This document shows positions 26,462 through 38,740 of a stretch of 64,000 nt of DNA, piece after piece. Numbering within the stretch: the stretch's first letter is position 1; each line of letters opens with the position of its first letter. The translations under genes were made by a program, and so were the position numbers. Under the pieces are notes generated by a model, which was not told where the DNA came from, did not search any database, and was given only the letters and a program-made list of their open reading frames with translations. The stretch comes from Symbiodinium natans (lineage: Eukaryota > Sar > Dinophyceae > Suessiales > Symbiodiniaceae): NCBI GenBank assembly GCA_905221605.1, contig CAJNDS010000391.1, forward strand, positions 124,001 to 188,000, read 5' to 3'.

Positions 26462-28505
26462 TGCAGGCCATCCATGTTAGGCTTCGGGCGCAGGAGGTCT
26501 GGACTGATTTGCTAATTGTGGGCAGGAGCCGAACTTGGTGTCGCGTTTTCTCTCAGTTGCAACTGACAGAGGACTGCAGGCGTGCGTCTGTACAGTGCAC
26601 AGAGGACGTGCGCCGCGCATGAATTTGCCAGGGAAAAAGAAGAGAATGTGTGATCTGCTACACTTCATGCGGACAATGCCATTTTGTTAGATCACTAGTG
26701 CGTGAAAGCTGTACGTCGCGGCGACATGTCGAGCGAAGCTTGCGATCGACCGCTCGCAGGAAGGCGGAGGAGCAGTGTGTGGCTTGGCGCGTAAGTGCAT
26801 TTGCCTGGGGGAACGTTTTCGTGTTGGGTCTTGCGCCAAGGAGCTGATATCAGTTGTCGATGAAGCGATGAATTCGAATCTTTCACAAACATTCGCGTGC
26901 GTTTTCCTCAAGGAATGTTTTCTTGCTGCGATCTTGCACGAGGGGACCGATATCAGTTCGCGATCAAGCGATAGAGTCGAATCTTTCCCACGCAGTCGCG
27001 GGCAACTCTTGCTATTGGATGAAGTTCATTGTGATTTCGCGACAGCATTCCGTAGTTCTGCATCTTCGTAGATGTCCCGAGAAGTAGTCAGCGGCGGCTT
27101 CCAGTGTGAGCACACGGGAGTATATAGAAAGAATCATTAACGCCGCGTTGGAGATGCTGGAACCTGTGCGAAGTCTTTGACAATGACGTTCTCGCAGGCG
27201 TTTTCTATGCCAGGACTGTCGATGAGAAGCAGTGTGTGTGAGTGTACAGTCTGACAGAATTCCTCTGAATAAGTGCGCTTGCACTTGTCACCGTCTGTTT
27301 GCAGTTGTCACCGTCTGTTGCCTGTCATTGCGACTGTGTTCACAGTCAGTACGATGTCATGAACAGGTTTGATCTCAGGAGATAGCTTGAACTCAGAATG
27401 CGTGTTTCCATCCGTAATATCTCCGCTCAAGGGTTGCTGTCGACGTGCTTGCCTGTTCTTTGACGTGTTCGCAACAAAATGGTAGTGCACTTAATGCGTT
27501 TGCAGCTGGTGAGAGGATCAGTGCAAAGTTGGTGGACCTTCGATTCACCGGTATTGTCTCCGGCGGGGCACATGCAGACCAGTCCGAAGGCAGCAGCGTT
27601 TCATGTGGCCAGACATACAGCGGACTCTGCAGTCACGCCGGGAGATCCAGGAGCAGAGCTCACCCTACAGCACACAGAAGGCACGTTGTTGGATGAACAA
27701 TCGATATATCAGCTCTTGGTGCAGGATCAAGTTACAAATTCTATGTCTCACTGAGTCTCACTTCTGGCAGCTTCCTCCGCCAGAGCTTATCAAGTTCTCA
27801 GCAGTTACAGCAACCTGGTTGAAGAACCAGACCTCATCTTGGCAGCCTGTTATTCTGACTGAACGGCAGCGTTGTGTGCACTACATGCTCAGTCTGTTAC
27901 CGTCTGATTTCCGATGTGTTGACCCGCAGAGGCTTTGGCAGTTGCGTCCGTCAGTTCTGCTTTCTTCAGGGCCATAGTAGGTGTGAATTTGCCATGTCAG
28001 AGTGTGTTTCAGACGCCAGCACGAGTGTGGGCATGTGGAGATGTTCTGCCTAGAGTAGAGACTTGCGTGCTCTCTGATGTCCCAAAGAGTTCAAATGCAT
28101 TAGCGGCAGAAGTTCCAATCGGCGTTCGATTTAGCGTCGTAGCTGACAGAGTCTGCTTATGCCTCCATCTTTCTATGAAGAATGCCAACGTATGCCTCGA
28201 CCTTTCTGATTGAAAGTGTGTGTGTGTGTGTGTGTGCCAACCCTGCCACTAAGCGAGTCAGTTGCTGTTGCGCAAGGTCGGTTTTGAAAGCCAGATTTGA
28301 AGCAGAGGGCCAGCGCTCTCCCTGGGGGTCGCTGGCCAACGAAGACGCCCCCAGGCAGGGGTGTAAACGTACCTGCAGACTATTTTGTGAGTGAGTGCGA
28401 GGTTCTCACTGACAGGATGAAAGAAGGTGAATCTCAGGTGGAAGGAATTAAGACTTGGCGTGGAGATATGCGCAAGGTGTGGCCAAACGCTGACTGTGAA
28501 AAGAA
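26462..28505 (+). other. 3' tail of the element, no recognised gene, copy B
   Basis: Matches 3654-5690 except for a 5-bp insertion (GATTC) near 27542, a (GT)n length difference near 28217 and a few substitutions. The insertion shifts every frame across it, which supports a non-coding reading. Confidence 0.5.
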
Positions 28506-29040
28506 GGCGCAGTTTAAACAGTTTAAACTGTTTAAATATTTCAGGGGATTGAACTGTGTAAACTGTTTAAGCTGTTTCAACTGCAAATCGTAAACAGTTT
28601 AAACATTTAAATATTCAAAGTGTTTAAACTGTGTAAACTGCAAAAGGAACTTGAAAAGGTTCATGGTACTTACTAACCAGTTATAACTGTACCTAGAACC
28701 CTACTTATAATAGCCCGAAAGGGCCTTATAGGGGTTCTCAATTATCAGTAGGGTTATAAGCCCAGTCGTATTGGTTAGTAAGTACCATGAACCTTCAAGA
28801 AGGCGCAGTTTAAACAGTTTAAACAGTTTAAACAGTTTAAAGTTTTTAAATATTTACAGTGTTTAAAGTTTTTAAATTGTTTGTTTAAACTAACTGCAAA
28901 TCGTTTTGAAAAAATGTTAAGGTTAAAGGGTTTTGAGTTTTAAACTTTACATTTGTTAAGTTCTGTGGTGTTTTTTGGACGATTTGCAGTTTAAACACTT
29001 TAAACACTTTAATTTTTTTAACAGTTTAAATATCTAAAGA
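28506..29040. repeat. (CAGTTTAAA)n minisatellite, copy B
   Basis: Counterpart of 5695-6235 with one 9-bp unit fewer after the embedded foldback element. Confidence 0.85.
28656..28795. mobile_element. 140-bp foldback MITE, copy B
   Basis: Counterpart of 5842-5981 with the same 24-bp inverted repeats and no visible difference. Confidence 0.85.
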
Positions 29041-30261
29041 GCTGCAGCACTGTGAGCGCAGGAGTCGGCAATTCGAACGGCACTTACAACCCACTTTTAT
29101 AAGCCTTTGAAATGCCCCAATTAAACCTGTACTTCTAACCCACTTATAAGCCTCTTATAAGTGCCCCTAGTGTGACTATAAGTTGGGTTAGTCAGCACCG
29201 TTGGGCAAACCCTAAACCCTAAACCCTTAACTCTAAACCCTAAACCCTAAACCCTAAACCTTAAACCTTAAATCCTAAACTTCTGCCCTGAACCTTAAAC
29301 CCGAAACCCCAAACTTGAAACTTGGCCCCTTGCTGGTGTGATCTGCTGCCAACGCAGCAGCACGCACGACGATTAAAATTCTGAGAGCCCTTTTGGGGCC
29401 CAGTATCCAGGGACTGCGCAAGGCCAAGATCCCTTGACCCTGAACATCCCATTCGGTTTTAGGGTTTGGGGTTTAGAATGCAGGGCTTCGGGTTTAGTGT
29501 GTAGGGTCTAGGGTTAAGGGTTAAGGGTTTAAGGATTAGGGGTTAGGGGTTAGGGTTTTCGGGAGGCTCGCTGTTGCCAGGAATTGACAGGCGAGATGGC
29601 TCATGTAGCTCGCCATAAAATAGGGTTTCGGTAGGTGAGGAGTTTGCCAGCAGTTGCAGCGCCTGGCAATGCACAGGACGGTTTAGGTCTGAAGTCGTTG
29701 AGGGTTAAGGGTTTAGAGGTTTAGGGTTGAGGGTTTAGGGTTTAGGATTTAGGATTTAGGGTTTAGGGTTGGGGAGAAGGCGAGAAGGTGGTAGAAGTAT
29801 ATGAACCCAATCCTGAACCCCGAGTATAACTTGAACTCGTAGTTGTAGTTGTTGCTTGGCGGTTGCGAGATTCGGCTTTGTAGCGATTTGTTGCCGGCGC
29901 GGGTTCAAGGGTGTGGCTTGAGGTTTAGGAGGTTTCAGGGTTATTTAAGCTTTAGGATTTCAAGAGTCTTGAGGCTTAGGAAGATTCAGGGTTGGTTCGG
30001 CTTTAGGGTTTCAAGAATCACCCCTACAGCGCCAAAAACTGCACATGCGCTCTATCTACACTAAAACACTCGCAGCAAGGGTTATACAACCCTAAGGCCC
30101 TAAGCCTAACCTGAAAACCTAGAACCCATATCGTCTATGCACTCGACACAGCCCCTAAGCCCCATACGACAGGCACTCAACCCTATATATAGCCAGCGTG
30201 CCTCCCTAGCGTATTTCCAGCCAGCGTGCCTTCCCAATGGCTTGTTTCTGAGTGTCTGCCA

Positions 30262-31417
30262 TGCCAAAGTACAAGAAACGCACTGCTAAAGAGCACCGGC
30301 GCTCTACACGGCGTTTTAAGTGCCACGCAGTCACGGGAGTATGGTCGCGGCTCGGCAACATTTGCAGGTCCCCCTTTTCTTTGCAGAAGTCCTCCACGCC
30401 TTGAACTTTCTCTTCTCGTCGCCCAAAGGAACATTATATCTGCAAGTTCTGTGACAAGGTTTTCTGTAAACACCCAACCTCCGCGCCCAATCGCAGCTCT
30501 AATACAATGCTCTATAGAAACATCTAGAAAGAACTAAACCCTAAACCCTAAACCCTAAGCCCTAAACCCTAAACCCTAAACCCTAAACCCTAAACCCTAA
30601 ACCCTAAACCCTAAACCCTAAACCCTAAACCCTAAACAACAAACAACCCTAAACTCTAAACCTTAAGCCCTTAACCTTAAACCCTAAACCCTATGAAGGT
30701 CTGGCGTGAAGCGGGCGAGGCCAGTCTCCGCTCCGCACCTCCCTCGCGCCTCGCTGGTTGAGGAGGAGGGGGCGGGAGTGTGGTCGCGGCTCGGCAACAT
30801 TTGCAGGTCCCCCTTTTCTTTCCACAAGTCCTCCACGCTGAACTTTCCCTTCTCGTCGCCTAAAAAAACATTCTATCTGTATGTTCTGTGACAAGGTCTT
30901 CTCTAAACACCCGACCTCCGCGCCTAATCGCAGCACTAATACAATTTTTATAGAAGCATCTAGAAAGACCTAAACCCTAAACCTTAAACCCAAAACCTTA
31001 AACCCTAAACCATAAACCCTAAACCCCAAGTCCTAAACCCTAAAGCCTAAACCCTAAACCCTAAACCCCCTAAACCCTAAACCCTAAACCTTAAACCCTA
31101 AACCCTAAACCCTATGAAGGTCTGGCGTGAAGAGAGCAAGGCCAAGTTCAGCTCCGCACCTCCTTCGCGCTTCCCTGGTTCAAAAGGAGGGGGCGCTCCG
31201 TGCGCCCGTAGAGGAGAAGGAAGAGGAATCGGAGGAAGAAGTGCAGGACAGACCGGAGGAGCAGGCGGAGGAGGTGATAGATGCAGAAGCGGCGGCTTCG
31301 ACCCAGGAAGAGCAGGAGGAGGGCGAGGATTGGCGAGCCGGTGCTGCGGCCAATTGGCAGTGGCAGTGGCAGGACGGCACGGAGGACGGTGTGGCTACAA
31401 CATTTTTTGGTTTAGGG
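30262..31417 (+). pseudogene. Zinc-finger-like remnants with acidic tail, copy B
   Basis: Counterpart of 7540-8695: three related blocks separated by telomere-type tracts, two with the CxFCDKVF core and one with the acidic and Gln-Trp-rich tail ending near 31410. Confidence 0.3.
30533..30637 (-). repeat. CCCTAAA array, copy B
   Basis: Counterpart of 7732-7914 with about 14 units. The length difference is the largest indel between the two duplication copies, as expected from slippage or recombination in a tandem array. Degenerate tracts also lie at about 29210-29310, 29455-29560 and 29700-29770. Confidence 0.95.
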
Positions 31418-31559
31418 TTTAGGTTAGAAATATAGAAAAGGGTTCAGGGTTACCGAAACACTTGACGTGTCTCTTGGAGCCTTGAACCCCTTCAATTGTC
31501 ATCTTAAAGCAAGTTCCCAATTGCAGGCCTGATTACGCGGGGGTTTTCCGGGATCCCTG

Positions 31560-32641
31560 AAGACGTGGCACTTTGTGGAGTTCCACGGCTTGACGCTCAG
31601 TGGGGTGCAGACGGTGGCTGACCTGCGTACCCGCTTCACGATGTCTGATCTGCTCGTCTTGAACTGCCAGCGACGACAGAATCTTGGTGCACCTTTTAAC
31701 GATCATAAACCCTTATCAAGCCGACCTCTTTGCAGTTTCTGGTTGTCTAGGGGTTGTCATATTTGGGGGCGGAGAGCCAAAGGGTTGAGTGCTACGGTCT
31801 CACAGTATAGTATTACACGCTGCACCAAGGGCATATGAAGAAGAGAAAAAGCTCTTGGAACCGCTGGGTGTGCGCGTCGTGCCTGCCAATCCGAACAACC
31901 TTGCTCAGAGGCAGAATCTGCTCCTCGGCGCATGAATTATTGAAATGTAGGATATTGACATTGACTTACTCCCGCAATCAAATTGCGTTTTTCTATATAG
32001 ACTGTATTTTCATCGCTAATGTTGATTTCCGGGCGTTGCGGGGTTTAGGTTTTAGGATGATAAAGAGAGAAGAAAACCAGAAATAGAATTCGTGCCAATT
32101 TCGGGTTGAGGGTTTCCTATGGAGGTGGCAGAACTTCATCCGTGAGCTGACCCTGGAGCCACACCGGCAAGTGTGGGTCCATTGCAACGTTGGCAGGGTC
32201 CGCGGTCCTGCTTTGACGATCGCCGTGGCACTTTTGCAGAATCACGACCTGTGGGCAGACGATCTGGCTGCTCGCCCACTGAAGTGTGAGTTGTTGTTTA
32301 CTTTTTTTTTTCGTTTAGTTGCAGAATTTCTTGGCTAGGAAACCCCACGCAGTTATAATCTCAAGCCTTGGACTCAGATCCGAGAGATGCGCCAGAAGCG
32401 GCCGGTCATCGACCTGCACGGGCTGCAGCTTGCCCATTTTGTAGTTGAACCTCAAAACTTTTTGTGCTTCCTCGTTCTGCAGAATTATATACATAAAGAC
32501 AGCTTATGTAACCTTAAACACAATTGTGTTCATGGAGAACTGAGGCGCGGCTTCATGAAGACTTTTAGGTGGATTGAGCGCAACCGCTGGTGGCTCTACA
32601 CTTCCGCGAGGCGATCTCAACGAGACGACTGGACTCAGTGA
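31560..32641 (+). pseudogene. Dual-specificity-phosphatase-like gene, exon fragments
   Basis: Several short frames fit one interrupted gene. Exon A about 31557-31690 (WHFVEFHGLTLSGVQTVADL). Exon B about 31830-31935 (EEEKKLLEPLGVRVVPANPN). Exon C about 32120-32287 contains VWVHCNVGRVRGPALTIAVA; the HC-x5-R at 32180-32203 is the signature of tyrosine and dual-specificity phosphatases. Exon D about 32360-32445 (WTQIREMRQKRPVIDLHG) fits the 'iR..RP' helix that follows in that fold. Exon E may end at 32641 (NRWWLYTSARR). Introns would be 60-200 bp; a pyrimidine-rich acceptor lies near 32325. No start codon can be fixed and 5' exons may be missing. It could be a working intron-rich gene or a decayed one. 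Confidence 0.45.
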
Positions 32642-33270
32642 TGGCTATTCCTTACAGCTCCCTGCTGGTCCCAAGGCCACCAAGATTCGGCGGAAGCTTT
32701 GACCATTGCTTGGAAAGGGATCAGTTTCTCAGGGGTCTAAAGACCTTCACGTTCGGCTGTGATGTCGACCGGAGCCTGGCAGGGGTGCAGCTTCCCAGCT
32801 ACCAAACCTTGACCTTCGGCGAGCATTTTAACCAGTGCTTGCGAGGGGTGCATCTTCCCAGCGGGCTAAAGACCTTGACCAGAGCTTGGAAGGGGTACGT
32901 CAACAAAAGGTCCTGCCAAGCCCAGAGACAGATTCAAGACTTCCACCCTCAACCCCAAGCCCTAAGCCCTAAACCCTAGGCCCTAAGCCCTAAGCCCTAA
33001 GCCCCAAGCCCTAAGCCCTAAGCCCTAAGCCCTAAGCTCTAAACCGTAAGCGTTAGACATTTCTCAGGGGTCTAAAGACCTTCACGTTCGGCTGTGATGT
33101 CGACCGGAGCCCGGCAGGGGTGCAGCTTCCCAGCTACAAAGCCTTGACCTTCGGCGAGCATTTTAACCAGAGCTTGCGAGGGATGCAGCTTCCGAGCGGG
33201 CGAAAGACCTTGACCAGAGCTTGGAAGGGGTACGTCAACAAAAGGTCCTGCCAAGCCAGATTCAAGACTT
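32641..33270 (+). pseudogene. Duplicated leucine-rich-repeat (FNIP/BspA-like) remnant
   Basis: The frame 32590-32979 reads LKTFTFGCDVDRSLAGVQLP then TLTFGEHFNQCLRGVHLP and LKTLTRAW: 22-24-residue repeats of the pattern 'LktLtFG..FNqsL.gv.LPs'. A second diverged copy lies at about 33062-33265 (same order; 'GVQLPSYKALTFGEHF' type), separated by a tract of CCCTAAGCCCTAA repeats (32960-33050). Neither copy has a start or is long enough to be a full protein. Such LRR proteins are numerous in dinoflagellates and some other algae, so these are probably captured fragments. Confidence 0.55.
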
Positions 33271-36200
33271 CAGAACCACCCTGAACCCTAAGCCCTAAAC
33301 CCGAAGCCCTCAGCCCTCAACCCTAAGCCCCTAAGCCCCTAAGCCTTAAGCCCTAAGCTCGAAACCGTAAGCGCTAGACTCTAGACCCTAAACCATAAGC
33401 CTCAGATCCTCGACCCTAGACCCTAAACTTTCAAGAAAAGAAGGGTGCTGCCGGGCATCCTTCCGGGGCCCGGGGTGTGTGGAGCTTGAGTCTTGGGCAT
33501 TTTGCGGGAGGGGGTTTAGGGTTTAGGGTTTAGAGTTGAGGGTTTAGGGTTGTAGGATTTAGGGTTTAGGGTTTATGTAAGAAGTTCTGAGGGTTTGGTT
33601 GCTTTGAGGGCTTTGATGCGTACCAGGAGTTGCGGGCTTGGGACTATTCAGGAGGGTCGAAACCCTAGCCGGCATGAACCACGCAAGCCCGGAAGAACCC
33701 TAAACCCTAAACCCTAATGTGTGCATGGTGTTTAGCTGGGGTTGTTTGATCAGGCGCTAGAGAGCATAGCCCCCTTCTCGGCATGTAAGCTCTAGCACAC
33801 TTTTAATTGTAAATCTTTTTTTTGCGTGCAGCCCTCAGTCCGTCAAATAAGACGTAAAGGTCCAACCCACATATATATATATATATGTACACATCCATAT
33901 ATATATATATATATCTCTCTCCCGAAAACCCAAGCACAATATACCCAACACCCGATTTGGACTGAGCTCGTTGTTACTAGCCCAACCCTGAACCCCTGAA
34001 CCCCGAAACATCGCAGCTCTGCAGGCGGGCCGCTCGATGGTAAAGGTCATACCAGGAAGCATCTCACCCTGGCAAGGGCAACAAACCCCGGTTTCCCGAT
34101 CCCTGCCCGGGAGTTTGTTGAAGCTTGTCTTTTTCAGGGTTCCCTAAACCCTAAACCCTAGACCCTAAACCCTAAACTCCAAACCCCAAACCTTTAGGGA
34201 TTTAGGGTTGACAGCTGCAGGTTGCAGGCACGGATCCAAACAAGGTGAAGCTGGCTCTCGGTTCAACAAGGCCATACTCCTTACAGCAAAAACAGACCTC
34301 CCGCTAGGGGTGAGAGTTTAGGGGTTAGGGTTTAGGGTTTGGGGTTTAGGTTTAAGCTGAATATCCTAGACCCTAAATCCTGAGGCAACGCTGCAACGTA
34401 AGCTCCACGAAACCTGACCCTCCAACGTCTTGCCCGATCCACTGAAACCATTCCTGGTTTCGGGCTTACTGTTTAGTGGTTTGGGATTTGAGGGCCACCG
34501 GTTACGGATTTCCCCCCCCCCCCCCCCCCCACCCCTCCCCCAACAAGCGAAGGCGAGCTTGGTCATAGTCGTTCTCGTAGGGGTAGATCTCCTCAGTAGG
34601 AGGCCCACACTTCTCCGAACAGAAACGGGTTTTGGGTTTGCGGATGAGGGACATTTTCTTCCTGAACAAGCGTCGTTGTAGGGGTTAGGGCGTAAGGCAA
34701 CGAGTCAGAATAGGGCTCCCTCAGCTGCCCAGCAATTGCCCCCAAACCCCAAACCCTAAACCCTAAACCCTAAACCCTAAACCCTAAACTCCAAACCCTC
34801 GAGGCCGTTTGTTGCTCAAGTGGGCTGCAAGGGGACCAAGCCCGTCAACAAGTTTTGGGCTTTCTTGCGAGGCTTTAGGCCCAAAACCCTAAACCCCTCA
34901 ACACCTGAATTCAAAGCCCCTACAAGCCCTAAACACCTAGAAGCCCTAACCCCTAACCCCTAAACCCTACACCCTAAACCCTAAACCCTAAACCCTAAAC
35001 CCTAAACCCACTACCCTCTAAACCTAAACCCTAAACCCTAACCCCCTATAAGCCTTAAACTCTTAGGGTAGAAGGAAGTATCATTTCGGAGAGACCGCTA
35101 TCCTTAAGACCTCAAGGGCCCCAAACCCTGAAACCCTTAAAACCTTACACCCTAAACCCTAAACCCTAAACCCTAAACCCTAAACCCTAAACCCTAAACC
35201 CTAAACCCTAAACCCTAAACCCTAAACCCTAAACCCTAAACCTCTTGCCGACTCGAGGCTGCCCAGGGTTCCGAAGCTGTGGCTGGGTTTTTTAGGCATT
35301 AGGGGGCTCTTCGGTTACAGGGCGCTTCGGGTTTGGTTAGGGTTTAGGGTTTAGGTTTAGGTTTTAGGGTTTAGGGTTTAGGGTTTAGAGTTGGGCTTAG
35401 GGCTTAGGGCTTAGGGTTTAGGGTTTAGGGTTTAGGGTTTAGGGTTTAGGGTTTAGGGCTTAGCGTTTAGGGTTGAGGGTTGGGTTCCAGGGTTCCAGGG
35501 TTCCAGGGGTTTAGGGGTTTAGGGGCTTCGGGGCTTCGGGGCTTAGAGGTTTAGGGGTTTAGGGTTAGGGTCTGGGGGTGTAGGGCTTCAGGGGCTTAGG
35601 GGTCTAGAAGTTTAGTGGTTTAGGGTCAGGCAGTTAGACAGACGATTCATGTCGGGCGCCCCAGAATACCCTAAACCCTAAACCCTAAACCCTAAACCCT
35701 AAACCCTAAACCCTAAACCCTAAACCCTAAACCCTAAACCCTAAACCCTAAACAATTCGCCTCAATGAGCAGCTCTTTTTGTGCATTGGCCAATCGATCA
35801 GAGAAGCGGTCTGAGTCTCTGGTCTGCGGTCAGCTACCACAGTGATGATGGTCTGGGTTTAGGGTTTAGGGTTCAGGGTTTAGGGTTTAGGCATGATAAA
35901 CAAAGGCTGTCTTCAGATACTTGCGGAAACCCTGCCCGAGCCCTAGCCCATGCCGAAACGCAACTTTCCAGCACGCCTTGCAAGAATGTAGTCTGGGGTT
36001 TAGGGTTTAATTAGGGTTTAGAGCCTATTCATGCAAGAAGTCAACAAGCCCAGGGAGCCCCACAAAAAAACGTTACACATTCACATGCTCGTAGTTTGCA
36101 AGGCTGCCACGACACGGTAGTCCTGAAACTTTAACCCTAAACCTTGAACCCTAACCCTAAACCCTAAACCCTCAGCCCGTTTAGGGCGTGGTGAAACAGC

Positions 36201-38394
36201 CGAGTGGGTGACAACCCAACCTGAGCCCGCCACGTGTGCACGCAGCCAGCTGACAGCACAAGGCTCACGTTTCGCATGGACGTTTCCGAAAGATAGGGGC
36301 CCCTTCAAACGGCGGGGGGGTACCCTGTCTTCCGAAACGAGCATGTCGCGTTCGGGCTTCGTGTTTCCAGGAAAGCTTGGGGGTTCGTACCCCTGAAACC
36401 AAACAGCATCATTTGCACCCAGAGCCCCAATCAACACCCAGCTCTAATCCCCATGCCCTAAGCGTGAAACCAATCGTTCTATAGCCCGCACTGGAAACCC
36501 TACACCTTGAGATTGATTCGTTCTCCCCAACCTGCTCGCTGGCATTGGCCTTCCTGCTCTAAACCCTAAACCCTAAACCCTAAACCCTAAACCCTAAACC
36601 CTAAACCGCAAACCCTGAACCCTGAAAACTGACACTGACGATTCAAAGAGCTCGGCTGCCCGCGGTGGAGAATCAAAGAGGGAAAATGTTGGCGAGAGCC
36701 ATCTGCAAGGTTTAGGGTTTAGGGTTTAGGGCTTAGGGTTTAGGGTTTTGGGTTTGGGGTTCAGGGTTCAAGGTTTATAGGGTTTAGGGTTCAGGACTTT
36801 GTCGTTGGTAGAAGAAAATGTGGTTTGGTGTTTTTTTTTCTCAAGTCCAGCCCCGCCGGTGGCATGACATAGGGGTACCCTGCTGGGGTCTTTATTATAC
36901 GGGGAGTTTGCGGTTTAGGGTTTAGGGTCCCCTAATTTCGTAAACTCCCATATTAAGCAGATCTTAAGAGCCAGAATACTCGCATGGAAAACCCGACAAA
37001 TAGGCCGGCCGGGCCAACTTTATATCAAACGCCCAGGTGCATTCTATTGCAGCAACACCAGCGTTCTATTCTGCAGAAACGTTCCCGAACAAAAACTGCA
37101 GGGTCCTTAAGCTTCCCTAAGGTTCCCTAGGTACCTACCCCCATGAACCCCCCCGCTCCCTTAAGGACCCGAAAAAACTAGATTGGCCGAACCTCTGCGG
37201 AAATCTTCACCCGCGGGGTCCTCGTCCCCTAAACTTAAACCCTAAACCCTAAACCCCAAACCCTAAACCCTAAACCCCAAACCCCAAACCCTAAACCCTA
37301 AACCCAGTTCGACGAACCCTCCTGAACCCAAAGCGAACTCTTGCGCACCCCGCCTGCTTCTAGGACCCGCCAAAATTACGGGTTTAGGGTTTAGGGTTTA
37401 GGGGTTATGGGGTTTAGGGCTTGTGGTTCGACTTGTGCGCAAACCTAGTGGCCAAAAAACATTCGACAAACGCAAAACGGCTTGACGGTGCGACGAACTC
37501 TTGCCCAATTGCGGGGTTCAAGAAAAAGCCGCTATCAAACCGCCTGCACTGCAACCCCACGCACCCAGAGGTTTCGGGCTTCTGGTTTATAGGTTTGGGG
37601 CTCAGGGTTACGACCTTTAGGCGCTAATGCAAAGTTTGTCAAGCACCTTGATTTCAACAATTTACGTGGGGTGTTTGATAAAGTCGGTCCGGCACTTTCT
37701 TTTAGAATGTTCATGGAATTTCCCGAAACCCCTAAGGCCAAAAAAACTACCGACACTGGTAAAGGTAGGGTTTAGGGTTAGGATTGACTGGAGCAACATC
37801 AATCTTCGGGCGACCTTCCGCATTGGGAAAGTTGCATGAAACTTGTCTGCCATCAAGATCCGGGAAGGAAGAGGTTGTGCGGCTCTGTCCCATCCTGGAT
37901 TCGCTGCGGGCTTAGCCGGCGAAAGCCTATGCCGACCCTAAACCCTAAACCCTAAACCCTAAACCCTAAACCCTACACCCTTGGAAGGAAGGCTGTTCTT
38001 TGCTTTTTGCAGTTCTCATAAGGTGCCGCATATAAAGGACCTCTGTAGCGAACTGCCCATATGGGGGGTTTACGATAATAGGGTTCAGGGTTCAGGGTTC
38101 AGGGTTCAGGGTTCAGGGTTCAGGGTTTAGGGTTTAGGGTTTAGGGTTTAGGGTTTAGGGTTTAGGGGTACCTGGGTTCAGGGCTTAGGGGTACCTTAAT
38201 GGGGTCCTTTTATAAGGGGAGCCTACTAGTTGGGGGTCGACATTAGGGTCCCCTATTCTCGTAAACTCCCCTTTGAAGTCCTGCAGGGACTTTTGGCTTG
38301 GGGTTTAGGGTTTAGGGTTTAGGGTTTAGGGTTTAGGCTTTAGGGTTTAGGGTTTAGGGTTTAGGGTTTAGGGTTTAGGGTTTAGGGTTTTTTA

Positions 38395-38475
38395 GGGTTT
38401 TTTAGGGTTTTTTAGGGTTTTTTAGGGTTTTTTGGGGTTTTTAGGGTTTATTAGGGTTTATAAGGGTTTAGGGTT
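38395..38475 (+). repeat. Long-T telomere variant (TTTTTTAGGG)n
   Basis: Directly after a perfect TTTAGGG array, five units of GGGTTTTTTA-type repeat appear and then relax to GGGTTTATTA and back to TTTAGGG. The progression within one tract suggests slippage or template-skipping variants of the same repeat. Confidence 0.85.
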
Positions 38476-38647
38476 TAGGTTCTAGGGTTCAAAGTACGTA
38501 CCATAAGGACCTGGGCCATCTTCCCGGATGAAAGCAGGTCCAGAGGACCAAGTGTTTCGGGTGCAGGGTTCAAGTTAAGCCCTCCACCCTACTCCCCAAA
38601 ACCCTCAAACCTCAACCTAGACCCCCTGACCTTATAAGCCTGGAAGT

Positions 38648-38740
38648 TGGGATGTTCCCCCTTAGACTAACCAACAGGGGGGGGGGGGACGAAAATCCCT
38701 AATAAGGATGGTTCGTATACCAGGACAGGCTATTATACCC
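38648..38740. mobile_element. Truncated MITE of the TTGGGATGTTCCCC family
   Basis: The left terminus GTTGGGATGTTCCCCCTTA is followed by ACTAACC, a G-run and GAAAATCCCTAATAAGGA, matching the order of full copies at 49103 and 59658. The right inverted terminus is missing. Confidence 0.6.

Larger units (their letters stand above)
22809..31551. repeat. Segmental duplication, copy B
   Basis: This is the counterpart of 1-8829. Copy B joins seamlessly to the full-length element gene on its left and to the phosphatase-like exons on its right, so it supplies the sequence hidden beyond both ends of copy A. Confidence 0.95.
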
